45,961 nt of DNA from an uncultured Pelagibacteraceae bacterium (GCA_902524795.1 CABZEU010000010.1:1-45961), one strand, 5' to 3'. Positions 8,786 through 17,305 are shown, numbered from the stretch's first letter. The notes: generated from the sequence alone by a model not told the origin. Made by a program: numbers and translations.

Positions 8786-8838
8786 TATAAATAATATGTT
8801 GTTTTTTTTGACTTTTTATATAAAAGATCCCATTGGAT

Positions 8839-8973
8839 ATGAAAAAACCAAACAAAATCAGGGAAGCAAGACTAAATAAAAAGCGTTCCAAGAAGAATAA
8901 TATTCGTAAAGTTAAGGTTAGACTTAAAAGAATAGAGGAGGCTAATGCACCTCAGGTTGAGCAGCAATCATGA
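8839..8973 (+). CDS. Small very basic protein, unknown, overlapping rpmJ
   Basis: A 44-residue ORF beginning [20 protein letters not shown]. About two fifths of its residues are Lys or Arg, with a short acidic/polar tail ([12 protein letters not shown]). No membrane segment or known domain is recognised. Its TGA overlaps the rpmJ ATG in an ATGA junction, which predicts translational coupling with ribosomal protein L36; the charge profile would suit RNA or ribosome binding. No strong Shine-Dalgarno is visible upstream. It could be a real small ribosome-associated protein or a leader ORF controlling rpmJ. The uninterrupted, Lys-rich reading frame and tight coupling favour a real gene. Confidence 0.6.
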   Translation: MKKPNKIREARLNKKRSKKNNIRKVKVRLKRIEEANAPQVEQQS

Positions 8974-9095
8974 AAGTAAGAAGTTCACTTAAAAATCTCA
9001 AAGCCAGAGATAGAAATAATAAACTCATAAAGCGTAAGGGCCGCCTTTACGTAATTAATAAGAAAAATCCAAGAATGAAAGCTCGCCAAGGTTAA
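8970..9095 (+). CDS. rpmJ: 50S ribosomal protein L36, cysteine-free form
   Basis: A 41-residue protein with the classic L36 pattern: MKVRSSLK at the start, RRKGR-like [11 protein letters not shown] in the middle and NPRMKARQG at the end. The four zinc-binding Cys/His residues of the C+ form are absent, so this is the zinc-independent (C-) form that is normal in Alphaproteobacteria. It is a component of the large subunit. Its ATG overlaps the stop of the 44-residue basic ORF upstream, and the next gene starts 7 bases after its stop codon. Confidence 0.96.
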   Translation: MKVRSSLKNLKARDRNNKLIKRKGRLYVINKKNPRMKARQG

Positions 9096-9102
9096 TTAAC
9101 TT

Positions 9103-9807
9103 TTGGTTACATACTTAGAAAATCAAGTTCTTATAATTGCGGATCACGCGTCTAACTACTTACCTAAAGAAAATAATAATTTAGGCCTACCAATTTCTTT
9201 TTTAAGACAACATATAGCCTTTGATATTGGCGTAAAAGAACTAAGTTTGGATTTGTCAAACCGTTTAAAATGTAAGGTTATTCAAGGTGAATACTCAAGA
9301 CTGCTTATTGATTTAAATAGAGATTTAGATGACCCGACTATTATTCCAGAAATAGTAGATAGAAAAATAATTCCTGGGAATATTAAGCTTAATAAAAGTG
9401 AGATAAAATTAAGAATTAAAAAAATTTATAATAAATATCATAATGAAATAGATCGAACTATAAAAACTAAAAGTGTAACAGTCATCTTGTCTCTACATTC
9501 CTTTAATCCGATATTCAAGAAGAAAAAAAGATTTATTGAATTTGGCATACTTTCAAATGAGGATAAAAATTTAAGCAGCATAATAATTGGTCAACTTAGA
9601 TTGCAGAAACTAAATGTTGGAGACAACAAGCCCTATAAAGGAAATTTGTTTGGAGACAGTATGTATAGGCATGGGTTAAGCAATAAGCTTCCACATGCGC
9701 TAATAGAAGTCAGAAATGATTTACTTTCAAACCCAACTAAGATAAAAAGGGTTTCACGGCTATTACATAAAACAATAGTTAATTCATTAAAAAAACTTGA
9801 ATCATGA
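9103..9807 (+). CDS. N-formylglutamate amidohydrolase family protein
   Basis: A 234-residue member of the FGase (HutG-like/COG3931) family. Diagnostic blocks are VLIIADHASNYLP at the N-terminus, the GEYSRLLIDLNRDLDDP stretch (SRLxxDxNR motif), SLHSFNP in the middle and EVRNDLL near the end. The family hydrolyses N-formylglutamate or related N-acyl amino acids; no other hut genes are nearby, so the substrate is open. The only start near the conserved N-terminus is a TTG at 9103, without a clear Shine-Dalgarno, perhaps coupled to rpmJ 7 bases upstream. Its end overlaps the next ATG by 4 bases. Confidence 0.85.
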   Translation: MVTYLENQVLIIADHASNYLPKENNNLGLPISFLRQHIAFDIGVKELSLDLSNRLKCKVIQGEYSRLLIDLNRDLDDPTIIPEIVDRKIIPGNIKLNKSEIKLRIKKIYNKYHNEIDRTIKTKSVTVILSLHSFNPIFKKKKRFIEFGILSNEDKNLSSIIIGQLRLQKLNVGDNKPYKGNLFGDSMYRHGLSNKLPHALIEVRNDLLSNPTKIKRVSRLLHKTIVNSLKKLES

Positions 9808-10706
9808 ATACAAATGCGCCTCAATGGTTTAAAGACTCGATAGCTAATAGTCCAGAAATATGTTCTGTCAAAGTGAAGGGTACAAAAATTGTCTATAATA
9901 CTTGGGGTGACAAAAAAAATCCTGGACTAATATTTGTTCACGGTGGAATGGCTCACGCCGAATGGTGGAATTTTATTGGACCATATTTCGCAAAAACACA
10001 TAGAGTAATTGCCATGAATTTAGGAGGTATGGGTGAGAGTGATTGGAAAAAAAGGTATTCCATAGAGTCATGGGGAGATGAAATTATTGGAGTTTGCAAA
10101 AAAGAAAAACTTAAGAAGCCAATTTTAGTTGGTCACAGTTTAGGAGGTATGTGTAGTGTGATTGCTGCTTCATCTATGAATAAAACTCTCTATGGTCTTG
10201 TCATCGTAGATACTGCGATAATGCCTCCTTCAGAAAAGCCTCCTAAATTTGACCTAAAAATAAGAGCCAATAAAATTTATAAAAAACAATCAGATATTAG
10301 AAAAAGGTTTAGACTTGTCCCATCACAAAGTGATGCACTTGATTATGTAATGGATTATATTGCAGAAAAATCTATTAAAAAAGTTAGAGGTGGATGGACA
10401 TGGAAGTTTGATCCAAACTATATGAAAATTTTTAATAGTGACAGTTTTGCTGAAAGGCAAGCAATGTATCGCAATAAGCTTAAGGGTTTGAAGTGCAGGG
10501 TTGCGATATTCAGAGGTGAGAAGTCACTTCTTTTTCCTGGTCGAAGTGCAAAATATATGCACGAGCTCATGGACAAAAAATCTCCAATAATAAATATTCC
10601 GGAAGCTCATCATCATATTATGGTAGACCAACCTTTAGCATTAGTAGCAGCTTTAAGATCTCTCGTCATAGACTGGGATCATTCGAAGCCCTCTAAAGCA
10701 TTGTAA
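9804..10706 (+). CDS. Alpha/beta hydrolase
   Basis: A 300-residue cytoplasmic hydrolase. The oxyanion-hole segment FVHGGMAHAEWW, the nucleophile elbow GHSLGGMC (Ser nucleophile), and a late HHHIMVDQP block containing the catalytic His are all in the expected order; the acid is probably the Asp of IVDTA or the residue in the later FRGEKS strand. The substrate cannot be told: esterase, lipase, lactonase and C-C hydrolase activities all occur in this superfamily. It overlaps the stop of the amidohydrolase gene by ATGA, so the two are translationally coupled and may process one amide or ester substrate together. Confidence 0.85.
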   Translation: MNTNAPQWFKDSIANSPEICSVKVKGTKIVYNTWGDKKNPGLIFVHGGMAHAEWWNFIGPYFAKTHRVIAMNLGGMGESDWKKRYSIESWGDEIIGVCKKEKLKKPILVGHSLGGMCSVIAASSMNKTLYGLVIVDTAIMPPSEKPPKFDLKIRANKIYKKQSDIRKRFRLVPSQSDALDYVMDYIAEKSIKKVRGGWTWKFDPNYMKIFNSDSFAERQAMYRNKLKGLKCRVAIFRGEKSLLFPGRSAKYMHELMDKKSPIINIPEAHHHIMVDQPLALVAALRSLVIDWDHSKPSKAL

Positions 10707-10795
10707 AAATTAAATAAAATAAATTTTTATACTAAAAGTTATATAAAAATAATGCTGTTAAATTGTAAATTAAGAAATATATTAATTTGAATATT

Positions 10796-10906
10796 ATGGA
10801 CATATCAGAACAAAAAAAAACCTACTCGTTTTTTGGAAAATTGATTATATGGGGATCAGCGGGCGTGGTTTTAGTCCTAGTATTTATGGCAATTTTCTTA
10901 TTATAA
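10796..10906 (+). CDS. aa3-type cytochrome c oxidase subunit IV-like small membrane protein
   Basis: A 36-residue ORF with a polar N-terminus (MDISEQKKTYSFFGKLI) and one membrane helix made of the remaining residues. Size, the Lys/aromatic entry to the helix and position just upstream of pntAA match the small alphaproteobacterial aa3-oxidase subunit IV family (COX4_pro_2), which is commonly encoded in front of the transhydrogenase genes. In Rhodobacter/Paracoccus-type oxidases this subunit packs on the aa3 core and is dispensable for catalysis. It starts about 90 bases after the hydrolase and ends 12 bases before pntAA, so co-transcription with pnt is likely. Confidence 0.72.
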   Translation: MDISEQKKTYSFFGKLIIWGSAGVVLVLVFMAIFLL

Positions 10907-10918
10907 ATTCTATTCATT

Positions 10919-12040
10919 ATGCAAGTTTATATTCTTAAAGAAAGCAATTCTGACTCTAGAGTGGCAGCCTCTCCAGACACTGTTAAGAAGATGAAGGACT
11001 GGGGTCTTAATGTAGTAATACAGGACAATGCTGGATTAAACTCAAATTTTTCTAATGAAGAATATATTAAAAGTGGAGCAATAATATCGAATGAAATTAC
11101 TGACATTAGTAAATCTGATATGATACTCAAGATTAATAAACCAAATGACGATGAAATTGCGCTTATGAATGAGGGATCAGTGCTAATTGCATCGCTTGAT
11201 CCATATAATAATAGTGAAACACTATATAAGTTAAAAGATAAAGGTGTAACATCTTTTGCAATGGAATTAATGCCTAGAATAACTAGAGCTCAATCTATGG
11301 ATATTTTGTCGTCACAATCAAATTTAGCAGGATACAAAGCTGTCATTGATGCTACTTATCTTTTTAATAAAGCAATGCCCATGATGATGACAGCTGCAGG
11401 AACAATAGCCCCCGCAAAAGTCATGGTATTTGGGGCTGGTGTTGCAGGACTGCAAGCTATTGCTACAGCAAAAAGATTAGGAGCAATTGTTTCGGCAACT
11501 GACGTTAGAATAGCTGCAAAAGAGCAGGTTGAGAGCTTGGGTGGTAAATTTGTAATGGTTGAAGACGATGAAACTCAAGATGCTGAAACTTCAGGAGGAT
11601 ATGCAAAAGAAATGAGTGAAGAATTCAAGATAAAGCAGGCAAATCTAATTTCCGAAACTTTAGCATCTCAAGACATTGCTGTATGTACAGCTTTAATACC
11701 AGGCAAGAAAGCTCCATTACTAATTTCAAAAGAGCAAGTTAATTCAATGAAGCCAGGATCAATTATTATTGATTTAGCAGCAGAAAGTGGTGGCAATTGT
11801 GAATGCTCAACCGCTGGTGAAATAAATAATGTAAACGGGGTAACAGTCGTAGGTGTAAAAAATATTACTTCAACTATTTCTCAAGATGCTTCATCCCTTT
11901 TTTCTAAAAATGTTTTAAATTTTTTAGATTTGTTGATTGATAGTGAGACAAAGGAATTAAGCATTGATTGGGAAGATGAGATTGTAAAAGGTATACTTGT
12001 TACTAAGAATAAAGAAATTACTAATGAGGAGTTTATATAA
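10919..12040 (+). CDS. pntAA: NAD(P) transhydrogenase subunit alpha 1 (NAD-binding domain I)
   Basis: Soluble domain I (373 residues) of the proton-translocating transhydrogenase, which uses the proton motive force to reduce NADP with NADH. The N-terminal half resembles alanine dehydrogenase (KESNSDSRVAASP), MPRITRAQSMDILSSQ follows, and the nucleotide-binding Rossmann loop is GAGVAGLQAIATAKRLGA near residue 173; DVRIAAKEQVESLGG and the mobile-loop region come next. The split into separate alpha1, alpha2 and beta genes is the Rhodospirillum-type arrangement. The last base of its stop codon is the first of the pntAB ATG. Confidence 0.95.
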   Translation: MQVYILKESNSDSRVAASPDTVKKMKDWGLNVVIQDNAGLNSNFSNEEYIKSGAIISNEITDISKSDMILKINKPNDDEIALMNEGSVLIASLDPYNNSETLYKLKDKGVTSFAMELMPRITRAQSMDILSSQSNLAGYKAVIDATYLFNKAMPMMMTAAGTIAPAKVMVFGAGVAGLQAIATAKRLGAIVSATDVRIAAKEQVESLGGKFVMVEDDETQDAETSGGYAKEMSEEFKIKQANLISETLASQDIAVCTALIPGKKAPLLISKEQVNSMKPGSIIIDLAAESGGNCECSTAGEINNVNGVTVVGVKNITSTISQDASSLFSKNVLNFLDLLIDSETKELSIDWEDEIVKGILVTKNKEITNEEFI

Positions 12041-12363
12041 TGGAATTAGTTGATCCAAATATTTTCAGACTAACAATATTTGTTTTATCGATTTTTATTG
12101 GATATTATGTCGTATGGAGCGTTACACCAGCCTTACACACTCCTTTGATGGCGGTCACTAACGCAATATCATCAGTTATAATTGTTGGTGGGTTGTTTGC
12201 TCTAGTTCTCAGCAGCGATCTATCACTTTTAGGAAATCTCTCTAAAGGGTTCGGCTTTCTTGCCGTGCTTTTAGCGGCTGTGAATATATTTGGTGGGTTT
12301 CTAGTAACACAGAGAATGCTTGCTATGTATAAGAAAAAACCAAAAAAAGAGGACAAAGAATAA
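12040..12363 (+). CDS. pntAB: NAD(P) transhydrogenase subunit alpha 2 (membrane domain)
   Basis: A 107-residue membrane subunit. Three to four hydrophobic helices are visible; the family signature VVWSVTPALHTPLMAVTNAIS falls at about residues 24-44, and the last helix ends in MLAMYKKK. Together with the membrane part of PntB it forms the proton channel (domain II). It overlaps pntAA by one base (TAATG) and is joined directly to pntB with no gap, which implies one operon and equal stoichiometry. Confidence 0.96.
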   Translation: MELVDPNIFRLTIFVLSIFIGYYVVWSVTPALHTPLMAVTNAISSVIIVGGLFALVLSSDLSLLGNLSKGFGFLAVLLAAVNIFGGFLVTQRMLAMYKKKPKKEDKE

Positions 12364-13764
12364 ATGCTTACAAACCTAGTCGCTATTGCATATGTTGTAT
12401 CTGGTGTATTTTTTATTATTGCTTTAAGAGGACTCTCATCCCCAGAAAGTTCTAGAAGAGGAAATATTTTTGGTGTCTTAGGAATGGTAATTGCTATTTT
12501 AGCAACTTTGTTCTCCGTTAATTTTTTTACTTCGGATATCCAAACAATCGCATTTGTTATATTTGCAATTACTATTGGTGGAATAGTTGGTGCTATTATT
12601 GCGCAACGAATTGCCATGACAGATATGCCGCAGTTAGTTGCAGGTTTCCATAGTCTTGTTGGTTTAGCTGCTGTATTTGTTGCACTAGCTGCATTTTATG
12701 CACCTGAAGCATTTAAAATTGGGACCTTGGGAAATATAAAAACTTTAAGTTTAGTTGAAATGTCTTTAGGGGCAGTGATAGGTGCAATCACGTTCTCAGG
12801 CTCTGTAATCGCGTTTGGTAAGCTTCAAGGAATAATGTCAGGTTCTCCTATAGTATTTAGAGGACAACATATGCTCAATTTACTTATTGGGATTATAATA
12901 ATTGCTGGCATCGTATATTTTTGCTTCAATCAAGACCAAAAGATATATTTAACAATTATCGCACTATCATTTTTAATAGGTTTTCTTATTATTATTCCGA
13001 TTGGTGGAGCAGATATGCCAGTGGTTGTATCTATGCTTAACTCATATTCAGGATGGGCTGCAGCAGGCATTGGATTTACACTTGGAAATACAGCACTAAT
13101 AATTACTGGTGCGTTAGTTGGATCATCTGGAGCCATACTATCATATATAATGTGTGCCGCAATGAATAGATCATTCATAAGTGTAATATTAGGTGGTTTT
13201 GGGGGTGATGATATTGCAGTTAATAAAGATGTAGAACAACGACCTGTAAAAGAGGGCGGCTTTGATGATGCAGCATTTATAATGAAAAATGCTGGGTCAG
13301 TGATTATCGTACCTGGTTATGGAATGGCAGTAGCTCAAGCTCAACACGTATTAAAAGAAATGACTGATGCCTTAAAAAAAAATGGAGTTAAAGTAACTTT
13401 TGCAATTCACCCAGTTGCAGGAAGAATGCCTGGCCATATGAATGTTTTGTTAGCAGAAGCTAATGTTCCATATGATGATGTTTTTGAATTGGAAGACATC
13501 AACTCAGAATTTTCTCAAGCAGACGTAGCATTTGTAATAGGAGCGAATGACGTAACTAATCCTATAGCTAAAACTGATCCTTCTTCACCAATTTATGGAA
13601 TGCCAATCCTTGATGTGGAAAATGCAAACACAGTTTTATTTGTCAAGAGGGGTAGAGGCTTAGGTTATGCCGGGGTAGATAATGAGTTATTTTACAGAGA
13701 CAATACAATGATGCTCTTCTCTGATGCTAAAAAAATGGTTGAGGGTATTGTAAAGGCTTTATAG
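12364..13764 (+). CDS. pntB: NAD(P) transhydrogenase subunit beta
   Basis: A 466-residue subunit combining the remaining domain II helices and the C-terminal NADP-binding domain III. The first half has about nine hydrophobic segments with conserved stretches such as AGFHSLVGLAAVFVA and GADMPVVVSMLNSYSGWAAA. Domain III starts near residue 290 and contains IVPGYGMAVAQAQH (nucleotide-binding loop), FAIHPVAGRMPGHMNVLLAEA and IGANDVTNPIA. Starts directly after the pntAB stop. It ends 6 bases from the end of the convergent rpsU gene, with no hairpin terminator in between. Confidence 0.97.
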   Translation: MLTNLVAIAYVVSGVFFIIALRGLSSPESSRRGNIFGVLGMVIAILATLFSVNFFTSDIQTIAFVIFAITIGGIVGAIIAQRIAMTDMPQLVAGFHSLVGLAAVFVALAAFYAPEAFKIGTLGNIKTLSLVEMSLGAVIGAITFSGSVIAFGKLQGIMSGSPIVFRGQHMLNLLIGIIIIAGIVYFCFNQDQKIYLTIIALSFLIGFLIIIPIGGADMPVVVSMLNSYSGWAAAGIGFTLGNTALIITGALVGSSGAILSYIMCAAMNRSFISVILGGFGGDDIAVNKDVEQRPVKEGGFDDAAFIMKNAGSVIIVPGYGMAVAQAQHVLKEMTDALKKNGVKVTFAIHPVAGRMPGHMNVLLAEANVPYDDVFELEDINSEFSQADVAFVIGANDVTNPIAKTDPSSPIYGMPILDVENANTVLFVKRGRGLGYAGVDNELFYRDNTMMLFSDAKKMVEGIVKAL

Positions 13765-13770
13765 TTAGCC

Positions 13771-13971
13771 TTAGCTGTATAATTTTCTTCTAGCCATTTT
13801 TCGAGAACGACGTATATTTTCCGCTTTTTCTCTTAATTTTTTCTGGCTAGGTTTTTCGAAGTAAGTTCGCATTTTCATTTCTTTAAAAATGCCTTCTCTT
13901 TGCATTTTTTTCTTGAGGATACGCAAAGCTCCTTCGACGTTATTATCTTTTACACTTACCTCAACTATCGT
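13771..13971 (-). CDS. rpsU: 30S ribosomal protein S21, apparent non-AUG start
   Basis: The 66-residue product reads ?[17 protein letters not shown] at the start, then [22 protein letters not shown] and an Arg/Lys-rich tail; this is S21. Reading back from VEV, the frame holds ATA, then ACG, then a stop (TAA) seven codons further up, with no ATG, GTG or TTG in between. The first canonical start downstream would delete the conserved N-terminal strand. A near-perfect Shine-Dalgarno, TTAAGGAGG (13977-13985), lies 5 bases before ACG and 8 before ATA. I therefore place the start at ACG (13969-13971); ATA is the alternative. It is unlikely to be a pseudogene, because the rest is intact and well conserved. 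S21 acts in initiation on the 30S subunit. Confidence 0.88.
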   Translation of the reverse strand, partial: TIVEVSVKDNNVEGALRILKKKMQREGIFKEMKMRTYFEKPSQKKLREKAENIRRSRKMARRKLYS

Positions 13972-13976
13972 ACTGC

Positions 13977-13985
13977 CCTCCTTAA
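13977..13985 (-). promoter_or_regulatory. Strong Shine-Dalgarno of rpsU
   Basis: TTAAGGAGG matches the anti-Shine-Dalgarno almost completely and stands out in a window where most genes have weak or no such site. It is 5 bases from an ACG codon and is the main evidence that translation starts at a non-AUG codon here. Confidence 0.8.
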
Positions 13986-14055
13986 GAGCGTTTTAAATTT
14001 GTGGATTTTTACCATCTTGGAATTCCTTTGTCTAGCCAAATAAAATTATATTCAA

Positions 14056-15129
14056 TTATGAGATAAAATTAATGTGACCCATTTTTCGGCCACCTTTTAT
14101 AATCTTTTTGCCATAGTCATACTTAATGTTTTTTTTATAGCTTTTATACTTCCACATAGATTTTATTTTATTTATCCTTTTTATTTCATTGCCGATAAGA
14201 TTTCTCATGAGTCCTTTTGTAAGTATTTTGGGTTTACGAATTTTTTTTCCTGTTATGGCTTTTATATGCAAATCAAATTGACTTATATTGGCATTATCAA
14301 GTGTTATATGTCCGGAATTATGAACCCTTGGAGCAATTTCATTAACAAAAATATTATTTTCTTTATCAATGAAAAATTCAATCGTTAATAATCCAATATA
14401 ATTAAGCTTTGTAATAATTTTTTTTGATATTTTTAATAATTTATCTTCAATTTCTGCATCTATACTACTGGGAGATGTTGTTTCACAAAGTATATGGTTT
14501 TTGTGTACATTTGCGAATGTAGGATAAAAATAAAAATTTCGTTTAATGTCTCTGGCACATATAACTGAAACCTCTTTTTTAAGATTAATCTTCCTTTCAA
14601 TAATACATTTGCGATATCCATTGTCTTTCCATTGTTTTTCTAAATTTTTAGCATTTTTTACTAATGCTTGCCCTTTACCATCGTACCCAAATCTTATTGT
14701 TTTTAGTATTACAGGATACTGAATTGAGTTTTTTAGTTTCTTCAAACTATTCTTATTATTTAGAAGACCAATCCCTGCGTGGTTAATTTTATTTTTTGAG
14801 AAGAATTGTTTCTCTTTTTTTCTATCCTGACTAATAGTTAGTGCAGAAATAGGTGGATATATTTTCTTTCTTTTTAATTTATTTAGAGCTCTAGTTGATA
14901 CATTTTCAAATTCGTAGGTTATAAGATCTACTTCACTACTAAAAATTTTTAAACTTTCAACATCTTCAAATGAACCATAGAACATCTTGTCAGCATATTT
15001 TTCTGCGGGAACTCTTTTGCTGTCTGAGTAAACGAATACTTTAAGCCCTAACTTATTACATGAATGAGCTAAGAACATGCCCAGTTGCCCACCCCCAATG
15101 ATGCCAACAGTGGAAACTTTTAAACTCAT
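14056..15129 (-). CDS. purK: 5-(carboxyamino)imidazole ribonucleotide synthase
   Basis: ATP-grasp enzyme of purine synthesis (357 residues) that makes N5-CAIR from AIR, bicarbonate and ATP. The N-terminal glycine-rich start is [21 protein letters not shown]; then comes ITYEFENVS; the ATP-grasp loop is [12 protein letters not shown]; and [25 protein letters not shown] is the strongly conserved PurK C-terminal block. Its start overlaps the purE stop by 4 bases, so the two are co-translated. An 84-base gap separates its end from rpsU. Confidence 0.96.
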   Translation of the reverse strand: MSLKVSTVGIIGGGQLGMFLAHSCNKLGLKVFVYSDSKRVPAEKYADKMFYGSFEDVESLKIFSSEVDLITYEFENVSTRALNKLKRKKIYPPISALTISQDRKKEKQFFSKNKINHAGIGLLNNKNSLKKLKNSIQYPVILKTIRFGYDGKGQALVKNAKNLEKQWKDNGYRKCIIERKINLKKEVSVICARDIKRNFYFYPTFANVHKNHILCETTSPSSIDAEIEDKLLKISKKIITKLNYIGLLTIEFFIDKENNIFVNEIAPRVHNSGHITLDNANISQFDLHIKAITGKKIRKPKILTKGLMRNLIGNEIKRINKIKSMWKYKSYKKNIKYDYGKKIIKGGRKMGHINFIS

Positions 15130-15614
15130 TTTTTAGGTTTGGTATTTACTGACTGGGTTTGCTTTATACGCCAACTCTTATATTTGTTTTTAAGAATTTT
15201 ATCTTCACCACTTAATATTGATATTGCTAATAAGGCAGCATTTTTTGCTCCTGACTCGCCCACTGCTAGCGATCCTACAGGAACACCTGCAGGCATTTGA
15301 GCGATTGATAACAAGCTATCCAACCCTTTTAATTTTTTAGACTCAACTGGAACACCCAGCACAGGCAAATTACTTATTGATGCAGTCATGCCAGGAAGAT
15401 GAGCAGCTCCTCCAGCTCCTGCAATTATTACTTTTATTCCTCTTTTGTCAGCTTCCTCAGCATATATGAATAATCTTTTAGGAGTGCGGTGGGCTGAAAT
15501 AATCTTTACTTCATGTTTAATTTTAAAAGTAGTTAGAATTTTTGATGCATGTTTCATTGTTGGCCAATCAGATTGGCTTCCCATTATTATGCTAACGAGT
15601 GGCAAACTTTTCAT
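15126..15614 (-). CDS. purE: N5-carboxyaminoimidazole ribonucleotide mutase
   Basis: Class I PurE, 162 residues, converting N5-CAIR to CAIR. The signature [15 protein letters not shown] is near the N-terminus, [10 protein letters not shown] holds the catalytic His region, and [15 protein letters not shown] and [28 protein letters not shown] follow. I use the ATG; a TTG lies one codon upstream. It overlaps purK by 4 bases and starts 9 bases after the trcR stop, so trcR-purE-purK form one unit. I see no purine riboswitch upstream, as trcR abuts it. Confidence 0.96.
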   Translation of the reverse strand: MKSLPLVSIIMGSQSDWPTMKHASKILTTFKIKHEVKIISAHRTPKRLFIYAEEADKRGIKVIIAGAGGAAHLPGMTASISNLPVLGVPVESKKLKGLDSLLSIAQMPAGVPVGSLAVGESGAKNAALLAISILSGEDKILKNKYKSWRIKQTQSVNTKPKK

Positions 15615-15623
15615 CAATATAAC

Positions 15624-16265
15624 TTATTCGTCTATAGTTGTATTTGTAGAGGGGAGACCCTCTTTATTTTGAATATTTATCTCCTCTAATTTAAGCTTTT
15701 CTTCTTTTGCTTTTTTCTTTTCAGCACGCTTAATTGAGCGCTCGGCTTTTTCAAGAGCTTCATCTAATTCTATTTGCCTACATAGACCAAGACCGATTGG
15801 GTCTTGAGGTCTTATATTTGCCATATTCCAATGAGTTCTCTTTCGTATACCATCTATAGTATTTTTTGTACTTCCTACTAAACGAGCTACCTGAGAATCT
15901 TTTAATTCAGGATGATTTCTAATCAACCAATAGACAGCATCTGGTCGATCTTGTCTTTTAGATAGGGGTGTGTATTTCTTTTTTTTCTTTGATTGTTCTG
16001 TTTTTTCAGAGATTTCATTTTCAATGATTTGAAGCTCTTCTTCTTCGGATGCAACACATCTATCAATTTCTTCTTTAGTTAATTGGCCACTAGTAATTGG
16101 ATTTAACCCTTTTATTCCTGCACCTACTTCGCCGTCAGCTATACCTTTGATTTCTAGTTCGTGCATGCCACAGAAGTCTCCAATCTGCCTGAAAGAGAGA
16201 GAAGTGTTATCTACAAGCCAAATTGCAGTAGCTTTTGGCATAAGTGGTAATTTTATTGTTTTCAT
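15624..16265 (-). CDS. trcR: TrcR, DUF1013 transcription-associated cell-cycle regulator
   Basis: A 213-residue DUF1013 protein, a family restricted mainly to Alphaproteobacteria. In Caulobacter, TrcR binds RNA polymerase and tracks with it to control cell-cycle promoters. The N-terminal block LPLMPKATAIWLVDNTSLSF followed by IGDFCGMHELEIKGIADG, and the central helix-turn-helix-like RPDAVYWLIRNHPELKDSQVARLVGSTKNTI plus HWNMANIRPQDPIGLGLC are diagnostic. The C-terminus is a charged Lys/Glu coiled coil (EKAERSIKRAEKKKAKEEKL). It lies directly before purE-purK, a possible link between growth control and purine supply, though this may only reflect compact gene packing. Confidence 0.9.
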   Translation of the reverse strand: MKTIKLPLMPKATAIWLVDNTSLSFRQIGDFCGMHELEIKGIADGEVGAGIKGLNPITSGQLTKEEIDRCVASEEEELQIIENEISEKTEQSKKKKKYTPLSKRQDRPDAVYWLIRNHPELKDSQVARLVGSTKNTIDGIRKRTHWNMANIRPQDPIGLGLCRQIELDEALEKAERSIKRAEKKKAKEEKLKLEEINIQNKEGLPSTNTTIDE

Positions 16266-16317
16266 AATCTGTAATTAAAAAAGTCCTTATATGTTAGTTT
16301 ATCATTTTTTAAAAGCT

Positions 16318-17295
16318 TTACTCAAAATTTAGCAGCAATTTTCCTATATTTTTATTGTTTTCCATGTATTGATGAGCTTTTGAGACATCACTCATATCAA
16401 ATTTTTTATCAATATGAAGTTTAATATTGTTATTTTCTATCAGAGGCCAAATATTCTCTATAAGATTCTCAGCTATTTCAGCCTTTTCTTTATTTGCTCT
16501 TGTTCTTAAAGTAGATCCCGAAATGATTAATCTCTTCAGCATAATTGGAAGAAGATTAGCTTCAATCTTTGAGCCTTGAAGATAAGCAATATTAATTAGT
16601 CTTCCAAAACGATTCATTAAATTTAGATTTTTTTGGAAGTAATTTCCTCCTACTATATCCAGAATTACATCAACTCCTTTATACTCATTGAGTATAATTT
16701 TTTCAAAATCATCAGTCTTATAATTAATTACTCGTTCTATATTAAGAGAATTTAAATACTTTTCTTTTTCATCAGATCCTACTGTAACAATGCATTTCAC
16801 TCCAAAGGCCATTGCCATTGAAACAGCAGTTAACCCAATACCGCTAGCACCGCCGTGAATAAGCAGAGTTTCATTCCTTTTAAGTTTTGCAAGGTCAAAT
16901 AAATTTGTCCATACAGTAAAAAAAGTTTCAGGAATAGTGCCAGCATCACTAAGTGAAATTCCTTTGGGAACAGGTAGTATTGTTGATTTATGGCATTTCA
17001 CATATTCCGCATATCCACCACCTGTTACTAGAGCGCAAACATTTTTGTTCAGAAATTCTTTATTAATACCTTTACCACATTCTACAATACTTCCTGAAAC
17101 CTCTAGTCCAAGTATCTCCGAAGCGCCTTTGGGAGGTGGATATTGCCCCATGCGTTGCAATATGTCAGGTCTATTTATCCCTGCTGTATGAACTTTGATT
17201 AATACTTCTTCATCACTAACAATTGGTGTTTCGATGTTGTCAGATACATATAGGACTTCAGGGCCTCCAAATTTGTCGAAAGTAATTGCTTTCAT
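16318..17295 (-). CDS. NAD(P)H:quinone oxidoreductase, zinc-free MDR family (PIG3-like)
   Basis: A 325-residue medium-chain dehydrogenase/reductase without the zinc ligands of alcohol dehydrogenases. It begins MKAITFDKFGGPEVLYV; HTAGINRPDILQRMGQYPPP is the QOR/PIG3 signature; the Rossmann loop is IHGGASGIGLTAV at about residues 147-159. The family reduces quinones or enones with NADPH. The start has no visible Shine-Dalgarno and lies only 10 bases after a strong 12-bp hairpin that separates it from hsp20. The call of family is firm, the substrate open. Confidence 0.9.
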   Translation of the reverse strand: MKAITFDKFGGPEVLYVSDNIETPIVSDEEVLIKVHTAGINRPDILQRMGQYPPPKGASEILGLEVSGSIVECGKGINKEFLNKNVCALVTGGGYAEYVKCHKSTILPVPKGISLSDAGTIPETFFTVWTNLFDLAKLKRNETLLIHGGASGIGLTAVSMAMAFGVKCIVTVGSDEKEKYLNSLNIERVINYKTDDFEKIILNEYKGVDVILDIVGGNYFQKNLNLMNRFGRLINIAYLQGSKIEANLLPIMLKRLIISGSTLRTRANKEKAEIAENLIENIWPLIENNNIKLHIDKKFDMSDVSKAHQYMENNKNIGKLLLNFE

Positions 17296-17305
17296 ATGAA
17301 TATAG

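Noticed and set aside
12105..12617. A 170-residue minus-strand ORF across pntAB and pntB
   Set aside because: It is antisense to two well-conserved membrane subunit genes and its composition follows from their hydrophobic codons; it resembles no family.
13771..13971. rpsU as a pseudogene because no standard start codon exists
   Set aside because: The whole S21 sequence is intact and a strong Shine-Dalgarno is correctly spaced before ACG/ATA; a non-AUG start or a single-base difference explains it better.
15603..15672. Purine riboswitch ahead of purE-purK
   Set aside because: purE starts 9 bases after the trcR stop, leaving no room for an aptamer.
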